Source of the DNA: RYN-124 sp046262175
GTDB lineage: Bacteria; Actinomycetota; Actinomycetes; Mycobacteriales; SCTD01
Reading direction: 5' to 3'
Length of the DNA: 6,919 bases
Assembly (NCBI GenBank): GCA_046262175.1
Contig: JBHENF010000073.1
Location: forward strand, 1 to 6,919
Both the position numbers and the translations under genes were made by a program. Positions 1-6,034 of the stretch are shown piece after piece (positions within the stretch are counted from its first letter, which is position 1; each line of letters starts with the position of its first letter). The notes beneath the pieces were generated by a model. It saw only the letters and a list, made by a program, of their open reading frames with translations, did not search any database and was not told where the DNA came from.

Positions 1-1
1 C

Positions 2-268
2 GTACGCGACATCCGGCGCGAGGGGGCGGGGGCGCTGGACCTCTGCGCGGTTGCCGCCGGGCGGGTAGACGCGTACTACGAGCAGGGCCTGTCGCCGTGG
101 GATCTGTGCGCCGGCGGCCTCATCGCGGCCGAGGCCGGCGCGCGGGTGGAGGGACTGCACGGTCGTGCTGCCGGGGGCGACCTGGTGGTGGCCGCGGGGC
201 CGGGGGTCTTCGACGCGCTGCACGAGCTGCTGGCTGTGGCCGACGCCGACGCGGACCCGTTCGGCTGA
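2..268 (+). CDS. Inositol monophosphatase family protein, C-terminal part (5' end outside window)
   Basis: The last 88 codons of a gene that begins before the window, in the frame starting at base 2 and ending in TGA at 266-268. Visible residues include GALDLCAVAAGRVDAYYE (8-27) followed by SPWDLCAG (31-38). This matches the second metal-binding signature of inositol monophosphatases (WDxxAG), where the Asp (D34) binds a catalytic Mg2+ ion, and EAGARV follows as usual. Family members hydrolyse phosphate monoesters such as inositol-1-phosphate, histidinol phosphate or PAP in the cytoplasm. The N-terminal metal site and the residues that set substrate choice lie outside the window, so I do not choose between SuhB-, HisN- and CysQ-like roles. 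Its GC-rich codons match the right half of the window rather than the lower-GC genes next to it. Confidence 0.9.
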   Translation, partial: VRDIRREGAGALDLCAVAAGRVDAYYEQGLSPWDLCAGGLIAAEAGARVEGLHGRAAGGDLVVAAGPGVFDALHELLAVADADADPFG

Positions 269-283
269 ACGGGCTTCGTCCGG

Positions 284-303
284 CGGTAGCGGCTCCCCTA
301 CCG
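284..303 (+). terminator. Hairpin 15 nt after the IMPase stop, possible terminator
   Basis: CGGTAG (284-289) and CTACCG (298-303) form a 6-bp perfect stem around an 8-nt loop. There is no U tract, which is common for actinobacterial terminators but also weakens the call. An alternative stem, CCGGT/ACCGG at 301-316, overlaps it, so the two cannot form together. Confidence 0.3.
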
Positions 304-442
304 GTCGCGGAACCGGACTTCGCCCGGGCTGCCAGAGCCGCTGCTGTTGACGCGACCTTCGGCAAGGCCACAACTAACCGCACGTCCACATGCTGCGCGT
401 CTTGGTGCCCAGCGGCACAAGCGCCTTCGTCTCGGTGAACTG

Positions 443-467
443 CTGCACGCCGTTACATCGCGTGCAG
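443..467. terminator. 8-bp hairpin in the convergent gap, possible bidirectional terminator
   Basis: CTGCACGC (443-450) and GCGTGCAG (460-467) are perfect inverted repeats around a 9-nt loop. This is the strongest hairpin in the 277-nt gap between two convergent genes, where a shared terminator is expected. No T tract follows on either strand, so the function is inferred from position and symmetry only. Confidence 0.4.
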
Positions 468-524
468 GGCCTCGTCGGTCCATCGTCGTCTAGAAGGCCG
501 GTCGTTCGATGACCACATGCCGGG

Positions 525-541
525 TGCCGTCGAGAACGGCA
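525..541 (-). terminator. Hairpin just after the APH-family gene stop, possible terminator
   Basis: TGCCGT (525-530) and ACGGCA (536-541) form a 6-bp stem with a 5-nt loop. It starts 4 nt past the TAG stop (546-548) of the minus-strand phosphotransferase gene. The position fits an intrinsic terminator; there is no U tract after it. Confidence 0.4.
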
Positions 542-545
542 TCAC

Positions 546-1433
546 CTACCCTTCTCCGGTGCGGCCAGCGCGTTCTTGCGCTTCGCTGGCGGTCAACGTC
601 GGTTCGCGCCCTGCCACCAGGTCCTTCTTCGCGTCGAATAACCGCACCCACAGTCCGGCCGCCCAACTCAGCCTGCTCTGGGCGGGCGCCCACGCCTTTC
701 GCGTCAGCTCTTGGTAGGCAGCGATAAACGCATCCGAGTGCTGCACGGTTGCCCGCTCGAGGTAGATCGCCGACGCGACGCCGACGAGCGCGGGCTCGGA
801 GAGCGCTGCCAGGCTGTCCCAGTCATGAACGGCGCGCGGGGATCCATCGCCATTCCACCAGACGTTCTGTGGCACCCAGTCGACGTGTCCTACCTGCGGC
901 GCCTCCTGGTCGCTCTGCAGAACAATGCGGACTGCGTCGCCGGTCGCGTCCATCCAATCGCTCCGGGTGGAGTTCAGGTCGTTCTCTTTGTCGTCAGGAA
1001 GCGGCCAGGTCCCTGCCTGGTCGTGATCCCAGTGGACCCACGCCGGGGGCGGGTTCAGGTCACTGCCAGCGCCTGGCGCCGCTGCAGTCGTCTTCAGCGG
1101 AGCTGCAAACAGCGCAGCGGACTGCCTTGCGGTCGCCTGGGTGCCGGTGCCTGGACCGACGTGTGCCTCGGCTGTCGCGACCCGGCCGGTGTCGAACGGC
1201 GCGGGCGCGACGAGGGGTTCTGGACATGGGAAACCCTGCCTGAAGGCGTACTCGTGGACGGCAAAGGACCCGGTCACGCGAGGATGCTCGGCGCGGACCT
1301 TCACGATGACCAAGCGGCCGTCGAGCAGCGTCACGGCGACGACGTCGGAGAAGTACCCCATCGTGCGGCTGACGTGTGCAGTGGCCGATCCCAGATGGCG
1401 GACGCACCAGCCGTCCAGCGTCGCGCGGTCCAC
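546..1433 (-). CDS. APH-family (aminoglycoside/choline kinase fold) phosphotransferase
   Basis: Predicted 295-residue kinase of the aminoglycoside phosphotransferase (APH/ChoK) fold, which transfers phosphate from ATP to a small hydroxylated substrate. The N-lobe has VIVKV with the likely ATP-binding lysine K45 and a helix-C glutamate around E61. The catalytic loop GHVDWVPQN (182-190) fits HxDxxxxN (H183, D185, N190), with a Trp after the Asp where a Leu/Phe is common. AVHDWDS (201-207) supplies the Mg-binding D204. The length is normal, so the gene looks intact. The start is GTG; upstream the frame stays open for 37 codons back to the TGA of the kinase gene, with no ATG, GTG or TTG among them and no clear Shine-Dalgarno. 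The substrate cannot be read from sequence: an antibiotic, a sugar or a metabolite are all possible. It lies downstream of the P-loop kinase gene and is probably cotranscribed with it. Confidence 0.8.
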   Translation of the reverse strand: MDRATLDGWCVRHLGSATAHVSRTMGYFSDVVAVTLLDGRLVIVKVRAEHPRVTGSFAVHEYAFRQGFPCPEPLVAPAPFDTGRVATAEAHVGPGTGTQATARQSAALFAAPLKTTAAAPGAGSDLNPPPAWVHWDHDQAGTWPLPDDKENDLNSTRSDWMDATGDAVRIVLQSDQEAPQVGHVDWVPQNVWWNGDGSPRAVHDWDSLAALSEPALVGVASAIYLERATVQHSDAFIAAYQELTRKAWAPAQSRLSWAAGLWVRLFDAKKDLVAGREPTLTASEAQERAGRTGEG

Positions 1434-1544
1434 AATGGGCGACGATACGGATGCCTTGGCCGCCCGCGCGGTTGCGCGACGTTCGCTCAGATGGCTCTGG
1501 GTATCGCTGTCACTTGTTGGTGTGGGTGCGAGCGCCGTGGCGGC

Positions 1545-2060
1545 TCACATCAGGTCCTGCACCCGCGTCGGTAGGGACGGCCAGTCAACCGAACTTGTGG
1601 TGTCGACGCGGATCAGCGGGCCGATCCCGAGGGGTTCTACCGTCGCCGCGAGATCGGCCACACGCTCAATCAGGTTGGGGTTGATCACGTCCCGATGGAT
1701 TGGGTGGCGACCAGAGTCGCGGCGTAAGGCGAACCGGTCCGCAGCAACGGCTGGATCACAGTGACAGAACACTTCGACGAAACCGGCAAACTCCAGGCAC
1801 GCGCGATCTCTGCGCTGTCCCCGCCACCACCCTTCGACGACGCACGCGTCGAAGTTCTTGCTGAGTCGAAACACGACCTCGGCCGCAGCGTCGCCCAGAC
1901 GATCCGACCACTGCTCGTCCCCTGTCCCCAAGACATCAGCCAGAGATTCCTTCAGGAAGTCAAGGCTCAACTCAGGCAGGTGCAGTGCATGCGACAGATG
2001 GTTCGCAGCCGTGGACTTTCCTGTTCCCGGAGCACCGGACACGACTATCGCGCGCAGCAT
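1545..2060 (-). CDS. Small P-loop kinase (AAA_33 / zeta-toxin-like ATP-binding protein)
   Basis: 171-residue predicted cytoplasmic kinase. The Walker A motif GAPGTGKST lies at 9-17, straight after a hydrophobic strand (AIVVSG). A second strand, ACVVEGWW (72-79), is in the Walker-B-like position, and VEVFCHCDPAVAADRF (95-110) with the following ALRRDSGRHP resembles the LID/Arg region of AAA_33 and chloramphenicol-phosphotransferase-type kinases. This size and layout match single-domain small-molecule kinases; the substrate is unknown. I place the start at ATG 2060 because it begins right before the first beta strand and has GGAAG 10 nt upstream. The reading frame stays open further upstream, but that stretch runs into the HNH gene and lacks family-like sequence. 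The gene has visibly lower GC than the right half of the window (a hand count of bases 1921-1980 gives about 55%). It sits between the HNH gene and the APH gene, all on the minus strand. Confidence 0.8.
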   Translation of the reverse strand: MLRAIVVSGAPGTGKSTAANHLSHALHLPELSLDFLKESLADVLGTGDEQWSDRLGDAAAEVVFRLSKNFDACVVEGWWRGQRRDRACLEFAGFVEVFCHCDPAVAADRFALRRDSGRHPIHRDVINPNLIERVADLAATVEPLGIGPLIRVDTTSSVDWPSLPTRVQDLM

Positions 2061-2070
2061 GACCAAGACG

Positions 2071-2075
2071 CTTCC
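2071..2075 (-). promoter_or_regulatory. Shine-Dalgarno for the P-loop kinase
   Basis: GGAAG on the minus strand, 10 nt before ATG 2060. It supports this internal ATG over the longer open frame upstream. Confidence 0.5.
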
Positions 2076-2080
2076 ACGGC

Positions 2081-2092
2081 ATCGACGTCGAT
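2081..2092. repeat. 12-bp perfect palindrome upstream of the kinase gene
   Basis: ATCGACGTCGAT is self-complementary and starts 20 nt upstream of the kinase ATG, inside the 95-nt gap after the HNH stop. It could be an operator half-site pair for a dimeric regulator. CG-rich palindromes are frequent by chance in such DNA, so the role is uncertain. Confidence 0.25.
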
Positions 2093-2155
2093 CACCTGCC
2101 GACGGTAATGCCACTACTCCTGTGGGAACTTCTCGACGACCACGCCCTGGCCGCG

Positions 2156-3613
2156 CTACGTGTCGACCCAGCCGCTGGCGTTGAGGTAGCGGCCGTTCTT
2201 CAGGCGGATCGTCTTGCCGCCCTCGTGCAGATCGTGATGATGCACGTCGCAGAACAAGACGGTGTCGCGCAGAGTCGTCGCCCCGCAGCGGGCGTACGCG
2301 TCGGCGTGGTGCGGAACGAGGGGATCGCCGGTCGGGTCGCCGCGAGAGCAGCCGGCGCCCTCGCACGTTCCGCCGGTCTCGAGGTGCTTGATGCGGCGTT
2401 CACGGGCAGTGGCCGTGCGTCCGGTGTGACTGCACTCGACGACCTGATGGGCGAGACCGAGCACGAACCGGGTGACGGCGCTGTCGCACATCCACCGGCG
2501 AACGAGCGTCGCAGGAACGGTGGCGCCAGAGGCGGTGCGGGCGGGCATCGCGCCGGGCTCGTCGTGCAGCGCGCCCAGCGGGATCGTGACGTTGATCTGA
2601 ACCGGCATCTTTCCCCGGCTGCCCAGCACCTTGCTGGCCAACAGTCGCTGCAGCAGCAGGCGGAGCGCATCGTGCCGGCGCTGACCTCGGCTGCGTATCC
2701 GGATGGAGATCTCCTCGTCCGCAGCCCGCGCCTGCGCGGCAGCCGCCGTGTCAGCCGGGTTGTCCGGGTCCGTCGCCTCGACCGCCCGCAGTGCGGTCTC
2801 CAGCAACTCGCCGGTTTCGTCGTCCAGCTCACCGCAGACCGTCCAGCCGTCCCGGTCGACGTGCTTGCGCAGCGCCAGGTGTCTGTTGCGTTCGGCGTCG
2901 TCGGCAGAGTCGGCGAGCTGGTTCGGAAGGAGGGCGTCGGTGAGCACTGCCAGGCCCTGCTTGAGCTGGCCCGGCTCGAGGTGACGCGCCAGGACGAGAA
3001 AGGCGCGCTCGAGCCGGTCGATCTCGGCTGCCGGCCTGAGCGCGATCTGCATCAGCGTCTCGAGCAGGGACATGACCAGCAGGTGGTCGTCCGGCAGGCC
3101 GCCCCGAGCTTCACCGACCAGGGAGCAGACGCCGTCCACCACGACCGCGCGGATCACGTCGTCGCCCGGCTGGCCGTCGATGAGGCCGTCCGGCCGGTCC
3201 ACCTGCGGGCGCACCCGACGCGGCGCCTGCTGCACATGGACGGCACCGTCCAGGCAGAGCTCGCCGGCAGCAACGGCCGCCGCGACGTGGGGCACCAGGT
3301 CGAGTTGGCGTGCCAGTCCGACATGCGCCCGCGGCATGCTGGTCTGCTGCTGAGCCACCCAGCCGCCCGTCGAGGGGACGCCGTCGACGTCGTGCAGCCC
3401 GCGAGTGTCGACATCCGCCACGTGCCTGAGTGCGAGCGCCCGGAGTCGGCCTTGCGCGACCAGCACCGTCGACGTGACCTGCAATGCCACGGCGGGCTCC
3501 AGATCGGCCGGTGACAGCGCCGCCACTGCGTCGAGCGCGTACATCAGCACCGCCACGGGCAGCGGGAGGCTGTTGTCCAGGGGCGCGAGCAAGGGGTCGC
3601 TGGTGACGGTCAT
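2156..3613 (-). CDS. DUF222 / 13E12-repeat family HNH endonuclease
   Basis: 485-residue protein with the usual two-part layout of this actinobacterial family: an N-terminal helical DUF222 domain (about 20-350) and a C-terminal HNH nuclease module (about 414-470). The module shows CEGAGC (C417, C422, likely Zn ligands), PHHAD (H435, H436), then LFCDVHHHDLHEGG with C455, H458-H460 and H463. The position that is usually Asn in TxLxNLvxLC reads Asp here (D450), so catalytic competence is not certain. HNH enzymes cut DNA with one metal ion in a beta-beta-alpha fold; the cellular target of this family is poorly known. The start is ATG 3613, supported by GGAGGA 7 nt upstream; a GTG 13 codons earlier lies across the SOS-box region and lacks support. 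Known context: in M. tuberculosis several 13E12 genes are LexA-regulated, and 13E12 repeats serve as the phiRv1 prophage attachment site. A LexA-like box lies immediately upstream here. The gene looks complete and not degraded. Confidence 0.9.
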   Translation of the reverse strand: MTVTSDPLLAPLDNSLPLPVAVLMYALDAVAALSPADLEPAVALQVTSTVLVAQGRLRALALRHVADVDTRGLHDVDGVPSTGGWVAQQQTSMPRAHVGLARQLDLVPHVAAAVAAGELCLDGAVHVQQAPRRVRPQVDRPDGLIDGQPGDDVIRAVVVDGVCSLVGEARGGLPDDHLLVMSLLETLMQIALRPAAEIDRLERAFLVLARHLEPGQLKQGLAVLTDALLPNQLADSADDAERNRHLALRKHVDRDGWTVCGELDDETGELLETALRAVEATDPDNPADTAAAAQARAADEEISIRIRSRGQRRHDALRLLLQRLLASKVLGSRGKMPVQINVTIPLGALHDEPGAMPARTASGATVPATLVRRWMCDSAVTRFVLGLAHQVVECSHTGRTATARERRIKHLETGGTCEGAGCSRGDPTGDPLVPHHADAYARCGATTLRDTVLFCDVHHHDLHEGGKTIRLKNGRYLNASGWVDT

Positions 3614-3620
3614 CCGGCGC

Positions 3621-3626
3621 TCCTCC
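3621..3626 (-). promoter_or_regulatory. Strong Shine-Dalgarno for the HNH gene
   Basis: GGAGGA on the minus strand with a 7-nt spacer to ATG 3613. It fixes the start at 3613 rather than further upstream. Confidence 0.8.
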
Positions 3627-3628
3627 AC

Positions 3629-3644
3629 TCGAATTGGTGTTCGA
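3629..3644 (-). promoter_or_regulatory. Candidate LexA (SOS) box upstream of the DUF222-HNH gene
   Basis: On the minus strand the 16 bases read TCGAAC-ACCA-ATTCGA. The established mycobacterial/actinobacterial SOS box is TCGAAC-N4-GTTCGA, so 11 of the 12 defined positions match, with a single A for G. It ends 15 nt before the HNH start codon and 2 nt before its Shine-Dalgarno, where bound LexA would block transcription start or early elongation. Cleavage of LexA after DNA damage would relieve this. I see no convincing -10/-35 pair, so the promoter position is not fixed. No comparable match was seen elsewhere in the window. Confidence 0.65.
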
Positions 3645-3787
3645 AGACCCACCCGATGGAAGCGTCACTGGCAAGGCGTCGACCGCCCGGATTGCTCTAC
3701 ACAGCAGGCGGTTCGCTCCCCTGAGACCGGGGGTCGTCACACCTGTCTCCTTCGTCCAACGGGCGTGCACCGTCGCCCCGTCGGGGT

Positions 3788-3792
3788 AGGGG
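3788..3792 (+). promoter_or_regulatory. Shine-Dalgarno for the alpha/beta hydrolase
   Basis: AGGGG with a 6-nt spacer to GTG 3799. It favours this GTG over the ATG at 3811, which has no purine-rich site at the right distance. Confidence 0.5.
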
Positions 3793-3798
3793 CGCGAC

Positions 3799-4662
3799 GT
3801 GCCCGCTCCCATGCCCGTCCTGTCCGGCGTCACCCACCGCACCGTGGACGCGGACGGCCTCGCCGTCCACGTCGCGGAGGCCGGCCCACAGGACGCGCCG
3901 CCGCTCGTCCTGCTGCACGGCTGGCCGCAGCACTGGTGGTGCTGGAACCGCGTGGTGCCGCTGCTGGCCGGCGACTACCGGCTGGTGATGCCCGACCTGC
4001 GCGGGCACGGCTGGACCGACGCGCCGCCGTCCGGCTACGGCAAGGAGCAGCTCGCGACCGACCTGCTCGGCACCATGGACGCGCTCGGCCTGGACCGGGT
4101 CGGGCTGATCGGCCACGACTGGGGCGGCTGGACCGGCTTCCTCGCCTGCCTGCGTGCGCCGGAGCGCTTCCGCGGCTTCCTGGCCCTCGGCATCACCCAC
4201 CCGTTCCAGAAGGTCGACCTGCGGGTGCTGCAGTCCTGGCGCGGCGCGTACCAGGTGGCGCTGTCCACGCCGGTGCTCTCGTCGTGGGCGCTGCGCGCCA
4301 CCCCGCGGCTCGTCGAGCAGGCGGTGAAGGCCGGCAGCCTGCGCGACGTCGGCGACCCACGGACGTACGGCGAGGTCTTCCAGGAGCCGGCCAGGGCACG
4401 CGCGTCCGCCCGGCTGTACCGGACCTTCCTGCTCAGTGAGGCGGGGCCGGTCATGCGCGGCCGGTACCGCGACCGGCGGCTCACCGTCCCGACCAGGCTG
4501 GTCGGCGGGTCGGGAGATCCCGTGATCACCAGCGCGTTCCTGAAGGGGTACGAGGACCACGCGGACGATCTGACGGTCGAGGTCCTCGAGGGCGTCGGCC
4601 ACTTCCTCCCCGAGGAGGCGCCGGACGTCGTCGCGGACCGGGCGCGGCAGCTGTTCACGTAG
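3799..4662 (+). CDS. Alpha/beta hydrolase, epoxide-hydrolase-like
   Basis: 287-residue single-domain alpha/beta hydrolase. The order of motifs is canonical: HGWPQ (40-44, oxyanion loop), PDLRGHG (65-71), the nucleophile elbow GHDWGG (105-110) with Asp107, GGSGDP (237-241) with the likely acid D240, and GVGHFLPEE (265-273) with His268. An Asp nucleophile with HGWP is typical of epoxide hydrolases and haloalkane dehalogenases rather than Ser esterases. Tyr151 and Tyr207 in the cap region could be the paired ring-opening tyrosines of epoxide hydrolases. No signal peptide is seen, so it is probably cytoplasmic. The GTG start is chosen from its Shine-Dalgarno. It is the first gene of a probable three-gene plus-strand operon; the next gene starts 10 nt after its TAG stop. 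It diverges from the HNH gene across 185 nt. The natural substrate is unknown. Confidence 0.85.
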   Translation: MPAPMPVLSGVTHRTVDADGLAVHVAEAGPQDAPPLVLLHGWPQHWWCWNRVVPLLAGDYRLVMPDLRGHGWTDAPPSGYGKEQLATDLLGTMDALGLDRVGLIGHDWGGWTGFLACLRAPERFRGFLALGITHPFQKVDLRVLQSWRGAYQVALSTPVLSSWALRATPRLVEQAVKAGSLRDVGDPRTYGEVFQEPARARASARLYRTFLLSEAGPVMRGRYRDRRLTVPTRLVGGSGDPVITSAFLKGYEDHADDLTVEVLEGVGHFLPEEAPDVVADRARQLFT

Positions 4663-4672
4663 CCTCCGCGCG

Positions 4673-6034
4673 GTGCGGATGGCTCTCGGTCCGGTCGCGG
4701 GGCTGCTGACGACGGCGTCGACCCTGCTGCAGCTGCTGCGCAGCCCGATCATCGGGCTCGCCGACAACGGCGACTACAAGCGGGTGCTCAGCCCGCTGCA
4801 CCTGGTCGCGGACGTCCCGGCCGGCGCACCGAAGCAGTTCCAGTACCTGTGGCTGCACTACGTCCCGGGCCGCAGCACTGCGCAGACGTACGCCTCGACG
4901 GAGGTGCTGCTGGCCCGGCTCGTGCACTGGCTCGACCCTGGACCAGACCTGGACGTCCGGGCGATGGGTCTCGCGCACGCCGTGCTGCTCGGCGTCGCGG
5001 TCTGGCTCGTCGTCCGCGCGCTGCCGGGGCCGCTCGCGCTGCGTGCGCTGACGGCGGCGCTGCTGGTGGTCGTCCTCACCGACACGCGGCTGATCGTGTA
5101 CCTGCAGAGCTTCTACACCGAGCCGTCCTCGCTGCTGGCGCTGCTGCTGGTGGTCGCCGCCGTTCTGCACGCCTGGCGGCGGGAGACCCTGTCGGTGTTG
5201 GGCGTGCTGGCGATTGCGGCAGCGGCGGCTGCCCTGGTGGTGGCGAAGTCGCAGAACGCGCCGCTCGTCCTACCGATGGCCGTCCTGCTCGTGGCCCGCC
5301 CGTCGTGGCGCGGTCGCTGGCTGCCGGCGATCCTGGCGGCGGGCCTGGTTGTCCTGTCGGTCGGCTACCTGCAGCGGCAGCCGCCCCAGCTCGCTGCCTC
5401 GAACCGCTACAACGCGGTGTTCGTCGAGCTGCTCGGCTTCAGCCCGGACCCAGCGGCAGACCTGCAAGAGCTGGGGGTGAATCCCGGGCTCGTCTCGTAC
5501 AAGGGCATCGCGATCTACCAGAGCGGCAACGCGCTGCGGGACCCGCGCTTCGGCGACTTCTTCGAGACGGTGACGACGCGGCGGATCGCGCAGTTCTACC
5601 TCGAGCACCCGGGCCGCGCGCTGTCGCTGGCCCGTCGCGGTGCCTCCGCCTCCGCCGAGCTGGTGCCACGCGGGATCAGTCCGCCGCTCGGCACGCGGAC
5701 GCTGGAGCCAGGGGTGGAGCCGTACGCCGACACCTGCAAGCTCTGCCTGTTCAGCAGCCTCAGCCGCGGATTGCGGGGCGCCGCGCCGGTGCTGCTCCCG
5801 CTGCTGTGGCTGGCCGCCGCCGCCGCGGCCTGGCGTCTCCGCGGCGAAGACGGGGTGCCCCCGGTGCTGCTGCTGCTCGCCTCCTCCGCCGCCATCTCCA
5901 CCGCGGTCGCGCTGCTGGCCGAGGGCGAGTTCGAGATCGTCAAGCACCTCTACCTGGCCTCGGTCTCCAACGGGCTGCTGGCCGTCCTGCTCGTGCACGC
6001 CGTCGGACTGGTGATGCACCGGCGCCGGACATGA
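4673..6034 (+). CDS. Polytopic membrane protein, GT-C-like glycosyltransferase candidate
   Basis: 453-residue membrane protein with about nine hydrophobic segments: roughly 8-29, 97-116, 121-141, 150-168, 173-191, 215-233, 370-388, 396-415 and 430-448, plus a large hydrophilic loop (about 235-368). Right after segment 1 comes DNGDYKR (31-37), an acidic motif where GT-C-fold lipid-phosphate-sugar transferases keep catalytic Asp residues. QSFYTEP (145-151) and GEFEIVKHLYL (418-428) also resemble conserved patches of WsfD-like and related hexose transferases. This is family resemblance from memory, not a domain search, so the activity is inferred. The large loop holds CKLC (C355, C358), which could form a disulfide if exported. 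The start is GTG 4673, with ATG 4679 two codons later as an alternative; neither has a clear Shine-Dalgarno, so coupling to the hydrolase gene is likely. Its TGA overlaps the HEAT gene's ATG. Confidence 0.75.
   Translation: MRMALGPVAGLLTTASTLLQLLRSPIIGLADNGDYKRVLSPLHLVADVPAGAPKQFQYLWLHYVPGRSTAQTYASTEVLLARLVHWLDPGPDLDVRAMGLAHAVLLGVAVWLVVRALPGPLALRALTAALLVVVLTDTRLIVYLQSFYTEPSSLLALLLVVAAVLHAWRRETLSVLGVLAIAAAAAALVVAKSQNAPLVLPMAVLLVARPSWRGRWLPAILAAGLVVLSVGYLQRQPPQLAASNRYNAVFVELLGFSPDPAADLQELGVNPGLVSYKGIAIYQSGNALRDPRFGDFFETVTTRRIAQFYLEHPGRALSLARRGASASAELVPRGISPPLGTRTLEPGVEPYADTCKLCLFSSLSRGLRGAAPVLLPLLWLAAAAAAWRLRGEDGVPPVLLLLASSAAISTAVALLAEGEFEIVKHLYLASVSNGLLAVLLVHAVGLVMHRRRT

Noticed and set aside
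390..512. Possible 40-codon plus-strand gene in the convergent gap
   Set aside because: It has no Shine-Dalgarno and no recognisable sequence, and it contains the 8-bp hairpin.
1465..1478. CGCGC-GGTT-GCGCG hairpin between the kinase and APH genes
   Set aside because: Short, built from a simple CG run likely by chance in this composition, with no U tract; too weak to call a terminator.
711..1574. Plus-strand open frame opposite the APH gene
   Set aside because: No conserved motifs, whereas the minus strand carries the HxDxxxxN and DWD kinase motifs.
2061..2366. N-terminal extension of the P-loop kinase
   Set aside because: The extra residues are Arg/Ser-rich, overlap the HNH coding region and come before a well-placed ATG with a Shine-Dalgarno.
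2108..3514. Long plus-strand open frame opposite the HNH gene (468 codons)
   Set aside because: It mirrors the DUF222-HNH gene, has no family-like motifs, and the minus-strand reading has clear domains, a Shine-Dalgarno and an SOS box.
3776..3786. CCCC-GTC-GGGG inverted repeat just before the hydrolase
   Set aside because: Only 4-5 bp and overlapping the start of the translation-initiation region; not distinguishable from chance.
3697..4767. Minus-strand frame opposite the hydrolase (356 codons)
   Set aside because: An Arg/Gln-rich shadow of the hydrolase gene without recognisable motifs.
4849..6030. Long plus-strand frame leading into the HEAT gene
   Set aside because: The upstream part is an Ala/Arg/Gly-rich shadow of the membrane gene. 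Only the tail from ATG 6031 is protein-like.
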